A stretch of 53,481 bases of DNA from UBA2773 sp964643985. GTDB lineage: Bacteria; Patescibacteriota; Minisyncoccia; Moranbacterales; DUUL01. Positions 1 to 7,700 of this stretch are shown piece by piece. Under the pieces are notes generated by a model. That model saw only the letters and a list, made by a program, of their open reading frames with translations, was not told the DNA's origin and ran no database searches. Position 1 is the first letter of the stretch. Every line of letters starts with the position of its first letter. The translations under genes and the position numbers were made by a program. Location of the stretch: positions 1 through 53,481 of the forward strand of contig CAZXUS010000004.1 in assembly GCA_964643985.1 (NCBI GenBank), given 5' to 3'.

Positions 1-287
1 GCACCAGTAATCATATTCTTGATGTAATCAGCATGTCCTGGACAATCAACGTGAGCATAATGTCGTTTATCAGTTTCATACTCAACATGAGCAGTAGCAA
101 TTGTAATTCCTCGCTCTTTTTCTTCTGGAGCTTTATCAATTTCGCTAACAGATTTGTTAGAAGCCATTTTTCCCATCAAAATCATAGAATGTAAAATAGC
201 AGCAGTTAACGTAGTTTTACCATGATCAACATGACCAATAGTTCCTACATTTACATGGGTCTTTCCACGTTCAAATTTTTCACTCAT
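1..287 (-). CDS. tuf: Elongation factor Tu, N-terminal part (cut by window edge)
   Basis: GTPase that delivers aminoacyl-tRNA to the ribosome. The visible 95 codons begin MSEKFERGKTHVNVGTIGHV and contain the P-loop GHVDHGKT (residues 18-25), the switch I motif RGITI and the G3 motif DCPGH. The ATG at 285-287 is chosen because the upstream ATG at 298-300 runs into a stop after six codons. It is the last gene of the rpsL-rpsG-fusA-tuf series but has its own promoter and lies about 320 bp beyond fusA, separated by a MITE-like element. The C-terminal three quarters lie outside the window. Confidence 0.97.
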   Translation of the reverse strand, partial: MSEKFERGKTHVNVGTIGHVDHGKTTLTAAILHSMILMGKMASNKSVSEIDKAPEEKERGITIATAHVEYETDKRHYAHVDCPGHADYIKNMITG

Positions 288-383
288 AACAACTTTTCAT
301 TATTTCAAAGGATTTACCACCTAAAAAATAATTATTAAACTTATTAAACTTTATTATATCTAAAATAATAATAAACCATTACA

Positions 384-411
384 ATGATATCAAAACCTAA
401 CTATTTGTCAA
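384..411 (-). promoter_or_regulatory. Sigma-70 type promoter of tuf
   Basis: On the minus strand TTGACA (406-411) is followed after 16 bp by TATCAT (384-389), preceded by TG as in an extended -10. The predicted start is near 377, giving a leader of about 90 nt before the tuf ATG. It lies between the MITE-like element and tuf, so tuf need not depend on read-through from fusA. Confidence 0.6.
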
Positions 412-429
412 ACCAATAAAATTTATCAA

Positions 430-594
430 GGGACTATTTCCGATCACCCTTTTTACTGCCCGTCTCGCGTCGCTTGTCGAGGCGGACTTGCCGAGGCGAA
501 CAATTTTCCAATTTTACCTTAAAATTGATAAATTTCGCAACCCGTCTCACTAAGGCTTGCCGAGGCAGGCAAAATTGTGATTGAAAACAATCCC
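430..594. repeat. MITE-like element, copy A
   Basis: A 165-bp segment bounded by imperfect terminal inverted repeats: GGGACTATTTCCGATCAC at 430-447 and the complement of GGGATTGTTTTCAATCAC at 577-594. The interior contains G+C-rich modules (CCCGTCTCGC and GAGGCGGACTTGCC) that contrast with the AT-rich surroundings. The first 80 bp closely match the inverted right end of the 5514-5912 element. No ORF and no clear target-site duplication is seen. It occupies the spacer between fusA and tuf. Confidence 0.65.
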
Positions 595-608
595 CTCAAA
601 AACAAATT

Positions 609-2699
609 TTAAACTTCTCCGTCTTTAATTTTTTGCGCAACATTAGCAGGCACTTCCGCATAATGATCAAATTCCATTGAATAATTGGCTCGTCCTTGAG
701 TCATAGATCTCAACTGAGTTGAATACCCGAACAATGATGCCAAGGGCACTTCCGCAAAAATAACCTTGGTTTTAATTTTTTCATCGCCTCGATCAACCAT
801 TTCCGTAATTTGCCCTCGTTTTGAATTCAAATCTCCCACCACATCGCCCAAGTAATTTTCCGGAGTAGTCGCTTCAACTTTCATAATTGGTTCTAAAATA
901 ACCGGATCAGCAATTTTAGAGGCAGCTTTAAAGGCCATTGATCCTGCTATTTTGAAAGCTCCTTCAGAAGAATCTACATCGTGAAAGGATCCATCATAAA
1001 CCGTCACTTTAATATCCACCATTGGATAACCGGCCTGAATACCTTTTGTCATCGCGCCTTCCACCCCTTTTTTAATAGCCGGAATATATTCACTAGGAAT
1101 AGAGCCTCCTTTAATTTCATTAACAAATTCAAAACTAACACCCTTTTCTTCGGATGGTTCAACTTTCAACCAACAATGTCCATACTGACCTCGTCCTCCA
1201 GATTGCTTGACATATTTTCCTTCAGCTTCAGCCATTTTTCGAATAGTTTCTCGGTAAGCAACTTGTGGTTGACCGACATTAGCTTCAACTTTAAATTCCC
1301 TTTTCATTCGATCCACAATAATGTCAAGATGCAATTCACCCATTCCAGAAATAATAGTTTGAGCAGTTTCTTCATCTGTTCTAACCGTAAAAGTCGGATC
1401 TTCTTCAGCTAATTTCCTCAAAGCAATCGCCATTTTTTCTTGATCCACTTTAGTTTTTGGTTCAATCGAGATAGAAATAACAGTTTCTGGAAATTTAATA
1501 TTTTCTAAAACAATCTGATTTTTTTCATCACATAAAGTATCTCCGGTAGTCGTGTTTTTCATTCCTACTAAAGCTCCAATTCCACCTGCGTAAATTTCTT
1601 CGATTTCCTCCCGATTATTCGCATGCATTTGAAGAATTCGTCCAATTCGCTCTTTCTTTCCTTTGGTTGAATTGTAAACATAAGAACCAGCTTGCAATAC
1701 TCCTGAATAAACTCGGAAAAAAACTAACTGTCCAACATAAGGATCAGTCGCAACTTTGAAAGCCAAAGCTGAAAAAGGTTCTAAATCAATCGCTTTTCGG
1801 GTTATTTTCTTGTCTTCTTCATCGACTTCATTCCCTTCTATATCAGGAATGTCAGCCGGAGAAGGCAGATAATCGACAACAGCGTCCAAAACTTTTTGAA
1901 CTCCTTTATTTTGAAGAGCCGTTCCAGTCAAAACAGGTTCGATTGCTCCCGCAATAGTTCCTTTTCGAATGGCTTTTTTAATTTGTTCTTTAGAAATTTC
2001 TTTTCCTTCTAAATAAGCTTCCATTAAATCATCATCTAATTCAGCAACTCTTTCTATTAATTTTTCTCGCCATTCTTCCGCTTTAGCTTGCAGTTCTTCA
2101 GGAATTTCTTTTTCATCCACAATTTCCCCCATTTTACCAGAGAAAAGATAGGCTTTCATTTCAACTAAATCTACCACACCTTGGTGTTCACCTTCTTCAC
2201 CAATTGGCAATTGAATCGCAACTGCGTTAGAAGACAATCGAGTATGAATAGACTCTAAAGAACGCTCAAAATTAGCACCATCTTTGTCGATTTTGTTAAT
2301 GAAACAAATTCTAGGAACATTATATTTATCAGCTTGTCGCCAAACAGTTTCTGATTGAGGTTCTACTCCTTCCTTGCCATCGAAAATAACCACGCCTCCA
2401 TCTAAGACTCGCAAAGACCTTTCAACTTCCACCGTAAAATCAACATGACCAGGAGTGTCAATAATATTAATTAAACTATCCTTCCAGAAACAAGTAGTAG
2501 CAGCCGAAGTAATAGTAATTCCTCGTTCCTGCTCTTGTTCCATCCAATCCATAGTTGCTTCACCCTCGTGAACTTCTCCAATTTTATGAGAAATACCAGT
2601 ATAAAATAAGACTCTTTCGGTGACAGTTGTTTTACCTGCATCAATATGAGCAATTATTCCAATATTTCTACTTTTTTCAATAGGATATTTCCTAGCCAT
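609..2699 (-). CDS. fusA: Elongation factor G
   Basis: Ribosomal translocase, 696 residues, full length for the family. The N-terminal GTPase domain carries AHIDAGKTT (17-25), RGITITSAATTCFW (switch I) and DTPGHVDF (G3), with NKID as G4. Domains II to V follow, with the usual SGMGELHLDI and GGGRGQYGH-like segment in domain IV, here SGGRGQYGHCWLKV. The start is a plain ATG with no recognisable Shine-Dalgarno sequence. It follows rpsG on the minus strand, separated by two tandem structured hairpin elements (2760-2983). Nothing abnormal is seen in the protein. Confidence 0.98.
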   Translation of the reverse strand: MARKYPIEKSRNIGIIAHIDAGKTTVTERVLFYTGISHKIGEVHEGEATMDWMEQEQERGITITSAATTCFWKDSLINIIDTPGHVDFTVEVERSLRVLDGGVVIFDGKEGVEPQSETVWRQADKYNVPRICFINKIDKDGANFERSLESIHTRLSSNAVAIQLPIGEEGEHQGVVDLVEMKAYLFSGKMGEIVDEKEIPEELQAKAEEWREKLIERVAELDDDLMEAYLEGKEISKEQIKKAIRKGTIAGAIEPVLTGTALQNKGVQKVLDAVVDYLPSPADIPDIEGNEVDEEDKKITRKAIDLEPFSALAFKVATDPYVGQLVFFRVYSGVLQAGSYVYNSTKGKKERIGRILQMHANNREEIEEIYAGGIGALVGMKNTTTGDTLCDEKNQIVLENIKFPETVISISIEPKTKVDQEKMAIALRKLAEEDPTFTVRTDEETAQTIISGMGELHLDIIVDRMKREFKVEANVGQPQVAYRETIRKMAEAEGKYVKQSGGRGQYGHCWLKVEPSEEKGVSFEFVNEIKGGSIPSEYIPAIKKGVEGAMTKGIQAGYPMVDIKVTVYDGSFHDVDSSEGAFKIAGSMAFKAASKIADPVILEPIMKVEATTPENYLGDVVGDLNSKRGQITEMVDRGDEKIKTKVIFAEVPLASLFGYSTQLRSMTQGRANYSMEFDHYAEVPANVAQKIKDGEV

Positions 2700-2759
2700 T
2701 TTCTTTATAAATAATTTTTAATACAAATATTTTACAGCAAGGCAAACACAACTCAACCA

Positions 2760-2859
2760 AGCCTTATAGAAATAAAATTTTTGAGCACAATTCGAGACGG
2801 ATTCAAATAATAAATAAAATCTTAATAAATCAATCTTTTCAACCGCTTCGTAAAAGGCT
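2760..2859. repeat. Structured hairpin element, degenerate copy R0
   Basis: A weaker member of the hairpin family, directly abutting copy R1. The conserved half is present as TTTGAGCACAATTCGAG (2780-2796), but the other conserved half (consensus RACRAAGAAGTGYGCC) is eroded. The outer ends still pair: AGCCTT near 2760-2765 with AAGGCT near 2854-2859. It sits in the rpsG-fusA spacer. Confidence 0.5.
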
Positions 2860-2861
2860 AC

Positions 2862-2983
2862 AAAAACTAAATGTTTGAGTGCAATTCGAGGCAAATTTTC
2901 AATTGCGTATGAGATGTGCTGATATGGCACATCGAAAAGCAATTGGAAATTTAACAAAGAAGTGCGCCAAACATTTAGTTTTT
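2862..2983. repeat. Structured hairpin element, copy R1
   Basis: Three nested stems are visible. The outer stem of 16 perfect base pairs joins 2862-2877 to 2968-2983. The middle stem of 14 pairs with one wobble joins 2893-2906 to 2939-2952. The apical stem of 7 pairs joins 2913-2919 to 2927-2933 around a 7-nt loop. Between outer and middle stems lie conserved segments GAGTGCAATTCGAGG and AACAAAGAAGTGCGCC, which can themselves pair imperfectly. On the minus strand the element begins 6 nt after the rpsG stop codon. The family relation to R2, R3 and R4 is seen directly; the function is unknown. Confidence 0.75.
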
Positions 2984-2989
2984 AATTTT

Positions 2990-3457
2990 CTAGGCGAAGT
3001 GAGCAAAGGCTTTATTGGCTTCCGCCATCCGATGAGTATCTTCTCGTTTTTTCATAGCAGCTCCTTTTTTATCAGCCGCATCAATCAATTCATCCGCTAA
3101 ACGAATTGCCATTTTTTTACCTTTTTTGTTTTTAATGGAATCCTTAATCCATCGCATCGCTAAAGTTGTTCTTTTTACTCCAATGACTGGAACTGGAACT
3201 TGATAGTTAGCACCACCAATTCTTCGCCCTTTCAATTCCATTAGAGGAGAAACATTTTTTATCGCTTGCTCGAAAACATTTAAGCCACCTCGATTAGTTC
3301 TGTTATGAATTTCATCAAAAGCATCATAAACAATTTTTTCAGCAATAGTTCTTTTTCCTCGAACTAGTATATGACCAACAAATCGACCCACTAAAAGTGA
3401 ATTATAAACAGAGTCTGCTGACCAATTTTTTTTGTAAACTTTATTCTTTCTAGACAT
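2990..3457 (-). CDS. rpsG: 30S ribosomal protein S7
   Basis: Primary assembly protein of the small-subunit head, binding the 3' domain of 16S rRNA. The 155 residues match the family length. Recognisable segments are LVGRFVGHILVRGKRTIAEKIV near the N terminus, KGRRIGGANYQVPVPV in the middle and AMRWI in the C-terminal half. ATG start without a visible Shine-Dalgarno sequence. It lies between rpsL and fusA as in the standard str operon, and hairpin elements occupy the spacer on both sides. Confidence 0.97.
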   Translation of the reverse strand: MSRKNKVYKKNWSADSVYNSLLVGRFVGHILVRGKRTIAEKIVYDAFDEIHNRTNRGGLNVFEQAIKNVSPLMELKGRRIGGANYQVPVPVIGVKRTTLAMRWIKDSIKNKKGKKMAIRLADELIDAADKKGAAMKKREDTHRMAEANKAFAHFA

Positions 3458-3480
3458 ATTTTAAATAGTTTAAATTTAGA

Positions 3481-3599
3481 AAAATTAAATATTTGAGTAC
3501 AATTTGAGGAAAATCTAAATTTATATACGAGATGTACTGAATGGTATATCGAGAAGTAAATTTAGATTTGACAAAAAAGTGTGCCAAATATTTAGTTTT
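3481..3599. repeat. Structured hairpin element, copy R2
   Basis: Same architecture as R1 with different arm sequences. The outer stem of 15 pairs with one wobble joins 3481-3495 to 3585-3599. The middle stem of 13 perfect pairs joins 3511-3523 to 3557-3569. The apical stem of 7 pairs with one wobble joins 3531-3537 to 3544-3550. Conserved segments are GAGTACAATTTGAGG and GACAAAAAAGTGTGCC. On the minus strand the outer arm starts at the rpsL stop codon itself. The changes relative to R1 preserve pairing in every stem. Confidence 0.75.
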
Positions 3600-4012
3600 T
3601 ATTTCTTGGGCTTTTTGGTGCCGTATTTAGACCGCCCCTTAATTCGATTTTCCACTCCAGCCGCATCAAGAACACCACGCACCACTTGATATCGAACACC
3701 GGGAAGATCTGGAGTTCGTCCTCCTCGAATCACAACAATTGAATGTTCTTGTAAATTGTGACCGACACCTGGAATATAAGCTGTCACTTCTTTTCCGTTA
3801 GTAAGTCGAACTCGAGCAATTTTTCGAAGAGCAGAGTTCGGTTTTTTAGGACTAGTTGTTCCAATTTTTATACAAACCCCTCGCTTAAAACAAGAAGGAT
3901 AATAAACTGGCTTATTTTTAATAGAATTAAAACCAAAGTCCAAAGCAGTTGTTTTCGATTTTTTAACTACTTTTTTTCTAGGATTTTTTATAAGCTGATT
4001 AATAGTCGGCAC
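3599..4012 (-). CDS. rpsL: 30S ribosomal protein S12
   Basis: Decoding-centre protein of the small subunit. The family core TSPKKPNSALRKIARVRLTN and GHNLQEHSIVVIRGG is intact, including the lysine of PKKPNS. At 137 residues it is about 13 longer than the E. coli protein; the extra residues (DFGFNSIKNKPVYYPSCF) precede KRGVC. The loop normally reading RVKDLPGVRY is RTPDLPGVRY here, so the lysine linked to streptomycin resistance in other bacteria is replaced. The start codon is GTG. It is first in the rpsL-rpsG-fusA-tuf order. Confidence 0.97.
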   Translation of the reverse strand: MPTINQLIKNPRKKVVKKSKTTALDFGFNSIKNKPVYYPSCFKRGVCIKIGTTSPKKPNSALRKIARVRLTNGKEVTAYIPGVGHNLQEHSIVVIRGGRTPDLPGVRYQVVRGVLDAAGVENRIKGRSKYGTKKPKK

Positions 4013-4155
4013 GTTTTTTTAAATTAATAATTTAAATTTTTATTCACAAAATTTCTACCGGATAATTAATCCCGTCTTCCTTAATTTACTCTTTACTGAA
4101 GAGAAAACAAAACAAAACAATATTAACTATTGATAAATAATCTTAACTTCTTTTG

Positions 4156-4184
4156 ATTTTACATAAACTTAAGACTCCTGTCAA
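4156..4184 (-). promoter_or_regulatory. Strong promoter of the str operon
   Basis: On the minus strand TTGACA (4179-4184) and TAAAAT (4156-4161) are separated by exactly 17 bp. The predicted start near 4149 leaves a leader of about 135 nt before the rpsL GTG. The promoter begins only 15 bp downstream of the ftsZ stop codon. No other feature is seen in the 186-bp ftsZ-rpsL spacer. Confidence 0.75.
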
Positions 4185-4198
4185 TACATCTTCAATGT

Positions 4199-5431
4199 TT
4201 ATTTACCCATCTTTTTTCTAATAAAAGCTGGGATTTCAATATCATCATCCAAATCATCCAAAGGATTTTCTTCCGGACCAAATGATCCGCCACTCATTTT
4301 AGATTCATCGCTTTTGAATTTATTATCTTTACCAAAATTATTAGCCGAATCTTCCTCATTATCAAAATCGTCATCCATAAAAGAAGAAACTTTGCTTTTC
4401 TTGAAACCATCTTCATCTTCGAGACTATCTTCTTCCAAATTAAGATCCTTAGAAAAATCACCCTGGGAAATTCCATCATTATCAAAACCAGTCGCCACTA
4501 CTGTAATTTTTATCTCATCTTTTTTGACTGTTTCATCTGAGGCCGCTCCAAAAATTATTCGAGCATTTGGATCAATATTTTCAGTAATAAGTCCAGCTGC
4601 TTCATTGATTTCCATCATAGTCAAATCAACTCCCCCCGTAATATTGAACAAAACCCCCTTAGCTCCATCGACTGAAACATCCAAAAGAGGAGAGCTAATG
4701 GCCTGCTTGGCTGCTTTTTGCGCTCGGTCTTCTCCGGAAGCAACTCCCACTCCCATCAAAGCTGATCCGCTGTCTTGAATCACGGATTTAATATCAGCAA
4801 AATCAACATTAATAATTCCAGGCTTGGTAATTAAATCAGAAATGCCCTGAACACCTTGTCTTAAAACATCATCAACAATTCGAAAAGCATTCAGCAAAGA
4901 CGTCTGTCGATCAACAATTTGTAAAAGTTTATCATTTTGAACAGTAATTGAAGTATCAACTCGATCTTTCAAGTTCTCTAAAGATTCTTCGGCAATTACC
5001 ATTCTTTGTTTTCCTTCGAATGTAAACGGCTTAGTGGCTACACCAACGGTCAAAGCTCCGGCCTCTCTAGCCGCTTCTGCTACAACTGGCCCGGCTCCAG
5101 ATCCAGTTCCACCGCCAGCACCATAAACCACAAAAACCATATCGCAACCCTTAAAGGCTTCTTGAATTTCATCTCGATTTTCTTCAGCCGCTTGACGACC
5201 CAATTCAGGATTCATTCCAGCGCCCAAACCTCGAGTTAAATTTTTTCCAATATGAATTTTTTCACCAGCTGCGCAAGCATGCAAATCTTGAGCATCAGTA
5301 TTAATCGCCACAAAATCAACTCCCGTTAATTTGCATTCAATCATTCGAGTGATAGCATTTCCTCCAGAACCACCAACTCCTGCAACTTTAATCTTAGCAA
5401 ATGTTTCTACTTCCGGTTTTACTTCTGCCAT
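4199..5431 (-). CDS. ftsZ: Cell division protein FtsZ
   Basis: Tubulin-like GTPase that forms the division ring. The GTP-binding signature is GAGGGTGSG at residues 104-112, where most bacteria have GMGGGTGTG. The N-terminal KVAGVGGSGGNAITRM and the T7 segment around GIINVDFADIKSVI are typical. After about residue 320 comes an acidic, low-complexity linker, then the C-terminal peptide DIEIPAFIRKKMGK, the usual docking site for FtsA. The length of 410 is normal. It has its own promoter at 5470-5497 and is split from ftsA by a 399-bp MITE-like insertion. Confidence 0.97.
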   Translation of the reverse strand: MAEVKPEVETFAKIKVAGVGGSGGNAITRMIECKLTGVDFVAINTDAQDLHACAAGEKIHIGKNLTRGLGAGMNPELGRQAAEENRDEIQEAFKGCDMVFVVYGAGGGTGSGAGPVVAEAAREAGALTVGVATKPFTFEGKQRMVIAEESLENLKDRVDTSITVQNDKLLQIVDRQTSLLNAFRIVDDVLRQGVQGISDLITKPGIINVDFADIKSVIQDSGSALMGVGVASGEDRAQKAAKQAISSPLLDVSVDGAKGVLFNITGGVDLTMMEINEAAGLITENIDPNARIIFGAASDETVKKDEIKITVVATGFDNDGISQGDFSKDLNLEEDSLEDEDGFKKSKVSSFMDDDFDNEEDSANNFGKDNKFKSDESKMSGGSFGPEENPLDDLDDDIEIPAFIRKKMGK

Positions 5432-5469
5432 TTGTATTTAAATTACGTTTAATAAAAAGATGTTAAGAA

Positions 5470-5497
5470 ATTCTAGCAAGTTTTAAGAAAAAGTCAA
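5470..5497 (-). promoter_or_regulatory. Promoter of ftsZ
   Basis: Minus-strand TTGACT (5492-5497), 16-bp spacer and TAGAAT (5470-5475), about 38 bp before the ftsZ ATG. The -35 lies 17 bp from the edge of the MITE-like element, so insertion of that element may have made ftsZ depend on this promoter rather than on ftsA read-through (inference). Confidence 0.6.
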
Positions 5498-5513
5498 ATA
5501 TTAAACCTTTTTG

Positions 5514-5912
5514 GGGACTGTTTCCAACCATAATTTTTAAACGAAACTAATTAATTTTGCCTTGTCTCGCTTGCTTTAGCAGGCGGAAGATAAATTATTT
5601 AAAAATTTTTGAAGCTTCAGCGTTAGTTAAGGCAAAATAATTTTTAAATAATCAGAGTTTACTTTTTATTATTATTTCGTTATTAAAATTTTATAATTTT
5701 TAAATTAAATTTTTTAAATAATTTTTGAAACACTAACTTATGTTAATGTAATAAAATTTTTAAATAATTTAATTAAAAATTTAAGATTTTAGTAGAAATA
5801 ATGATAGAGAGTAAGCTCTTAAGCCAAAATTGGAAAATTGTCCGCCTCGGCGAGCAAGACGAGACGGGCCTTGGCGAGACGGGCAGTAAAAAAGATGGTT
5901 AGAAACAGTCCC
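5514..5912. repeat. MITE-like element, copy B
   Basis: A 399-bp segment with terminal inverted repeats GGGACTGTTTCCAACCAT (5514-5531) and ATGGTTAGAAACAGTCCC (5895-5912), one mismatch in 18. The right 80 bp are the inverted equivalent of the left end of copy A, including AGTAAAAA and the G+C-rich CGAGACGGGC modules. The interior is very AT-rich with no ORF. It fills the ftsA-ftsZ spacer and ends 14 bp from the ftsA stop codon. Confidence 0.7.
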
Positions 5913-5925
5913 TTACCATTAAAAA

Positions 5926-7179
5926 TTAGTTTCCTGGTAACAAATTTTTAAACCATTTTTTAGCAGTATTAAGCATTTCTATATCTAATTTTTTGCCAAT
6001 TTTATTTTGAGAATTTGTCCCAATTGAATGTTCTCCTTCTTCTACCACCCAAAGAACTGCTCCGGCTACCACTGAACAAGAAGGATCGTCAATCTTGTCG
6101 ACTAAACCTGATAAACCGCTCGGGAATCCGACTTGAGCCGGAAGTTTTAAATTCTCCTTAGCCAAATCAATCATCCCATAAAGACAAGATCCCCCCCCGG
6201 TCAAAACGGCTCCAGCTGGCAATAAAGCTGACCGATTAATTTTTTTCAATTCTTTTTCCACTAATTGAAAAATTTCTTCCACTCGAGCTTCAATAATTTC
6301 AGCAATATGCCTTCTAGAAACCACTCCTTCTTCATCTGAACAAAGATTTGCTAAATTAATTTTTTCATTTTTGTTAATTTCTTGGGGAATGGCCGAACCA
6401 TATTTTAGTTTAGCCTTTTCCGCTACGTCGATAGCCGTCCTCATCCCAATTGCCACATCATTAGTAATATGATTAGCTCCAATCGGCAATACCGATAAAT
6501 ACACTAATTCTCGCTCCTCGAAAACTGCTAAAGAAGTTGTTTCTCCTCCAATATCAATAGAAACTACTCCTAATTCTTGCTGTCTTTTATTTAAAATAGC
6601 CTTAGCTACTGCCAAAGGCGCTGCGATAAAACCGTTTAAATCCAAATTAGCTTGACTTATACATTTTGCAATATTCCTGAGATAAGGCGTAAATCCAGTA
6701 ATTACAACACCCTTCATCTCAAGTCGAACGCCAGTCATTCCAACTGGTTCTCGAATTCCTCTTTGATCATCTAGTGAAAAACTCTGGGGAATAATATGTA
6801 AAATTTCATAATTATGAGTTAAATTGATAGCTTGACTAGAATCGATGACTCTCTCAACATCATCTTCTGTCACCTCTCCATCAGCCTTGCTAACTCCAAT
6901 TACTCCTTTAGTTGAAACACATCTTAAATGACTTCCTCCAACCGAAACAAAAACATCCTCAATTTGAACACCTGACATTCTTTCGGCTTTTTCGACTGAA
7001 GACCGGATGGATTTTACGACATCTTCCAAGTCAATTATTACTCCCTTCCTCATTCCTAAAGACTGAGTTCTTCCGACTCCTACAACTCTTGGTTTTTCTC
7101 CTGGAATTACCTCAGCCACAACGACCCTAACGAAAGAAGAACCGATGTCTAAAACTGTTATATATTTTTGTTTTATCAT
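5926..7179 (-). CDS. ftsA: Cell division protein FtsA
   Basis: Actin-fold ATPase tethering FtsZ to the membrane. The N terminus has the phosphate-1 motif VLDIGSSFVRVVV; phosphate-2 is VVSIDIGGETTSLAVF around residue 210; the adenosine motif is LTGGGSCLYG. The C terminus AKKWFKNLLPGN has the character of the amphipathic membrane-targeting helix. At 417 residues it is standard length. ATG start without Shine-Dalgarno sequence. It belongs to the dcw cluster, downstream of the pilin gene and upstream of ftsZ. Confidence 0.96.
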   Translation of the reverse strand: MIKQKYITVLDIGSSFVRVVVAEVIPGEKPRVVGVGRTQSLGMRKGVIIDLEDVVKSIRSSVEKAERMSGVQIEDVFVSVGGSHLRCVSTKGVIGVSKADGEVTEDDVERVIDSSQAINLTHNYEILHIIPQSFSLDDQRGIREPVGMTGVRLEMKGVVITGFTPYLRNIAKCISQANLDLNGFIAAPLAVAKAILNKRQQELGVVSIDIGGETTSLAVFEERELVYLSVLPIGANHITNDVAIGMRTAIDVAEKAKLKYGSAIPQEINKNEKINLANLCSDEEGVVSRRHIAEIIEARVEEIFQLVEKELKKINRSALLPAGAVLTGGGSCLYGMIDLAKENLKLPAQVGFPSGLSGLVDKIDDPSCSVVAGAVLWVVEEGEHSIGTNSQNKIGKKLDIEMLNTAKKWFKNLLPGN

Positions 7180-7239
7180 TTACATTTTTATTGAAATTTT
7201 TCCGACTTAAACTAAATTTTACAAAATATTCTTTGACTT

Positions 7240-7617
7240 TTAATTAACAATACAATTTCCGCTACCAGAGATGGAACAGGTTATATTAATAGAACCGCAC
7301 TTTACTTTTATATCATTAGTAGTATCAGGATCAGCAACAACATAAGCACAACCCGTTTCCAAGACTGGATAATCTATGCCTCCACATAAAATAGCGCCAC
7401 CAGGTGCAGTTGGACTAGTCATATTAGTTCCTTTTATATAACACTCGATTGCATAAGGCAAAACAGAATTAAGACTTTCAAGGGCTGTAGCTGACCGAGC
7501 TTTTTCTCTTTGTCCTGAAACTCCGACTAAAATTGTTCCAGCTAAAATACCAATAATAGCTATAACCAATAACATTTCAATTAAAGTAAACCCTTTTTGT
7601 TTTTTTATTTTTTTCAT
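7240..7617 (-). CDS. Type IV pilin-like protein (major or minor pseudopilin)
   Basis: A prepilin of 125 residues. A short basic leader ends in KKQKG, followed by FTLIEMLLVIAIIGILAG; cleavage by prepilin peptidase would fall between Gly9 and Phe10, with Glu at mature position 5. The hydrophobic N-terminal helix spans about residues 10-30. The C-terminal domain has six cysteines, enough for three disulfides, and ends CSISGSGNCIVN. Assembly genes are not in the window. It is inserted between murF and ftsA, within the division cluster, in the same orientation. Confidence 0.88.
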   Translation of the reverse strand: MKKIKKQKGFTLIEMLLVIAIIGILAGTILVGVSGQREKARSATALESLNSVLPYAIECYIKGTNMTSPTAPGGAILCGGIDYPVLETGCAYVVADPDTTNDIKVKCGSINITCSISGSGNCIVN

Positions 7618-7700
7618 TTTTTTTATTTAATCATTTTAATTTTTATACTAAGTTAATAGTAGCACTTATTTTGAAAAATGCAAAATAAATATTAATAAAA

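Noticed and set aside
2862..2983. Hammerhead, hairpin or twister ribozyme
   Set aside because: The CTGATAT loop in R1 and AGAAG in the conserved block recall ribozyme cores, but the required partner motifs are missing and the loop is not conserved in other copies.
4314..4778. Long plus-strand ORF of 154 codons within ftsZ
   Set aside because: Ser/Leu/Lys-biased antisense shadow of ftsZ with no domain.
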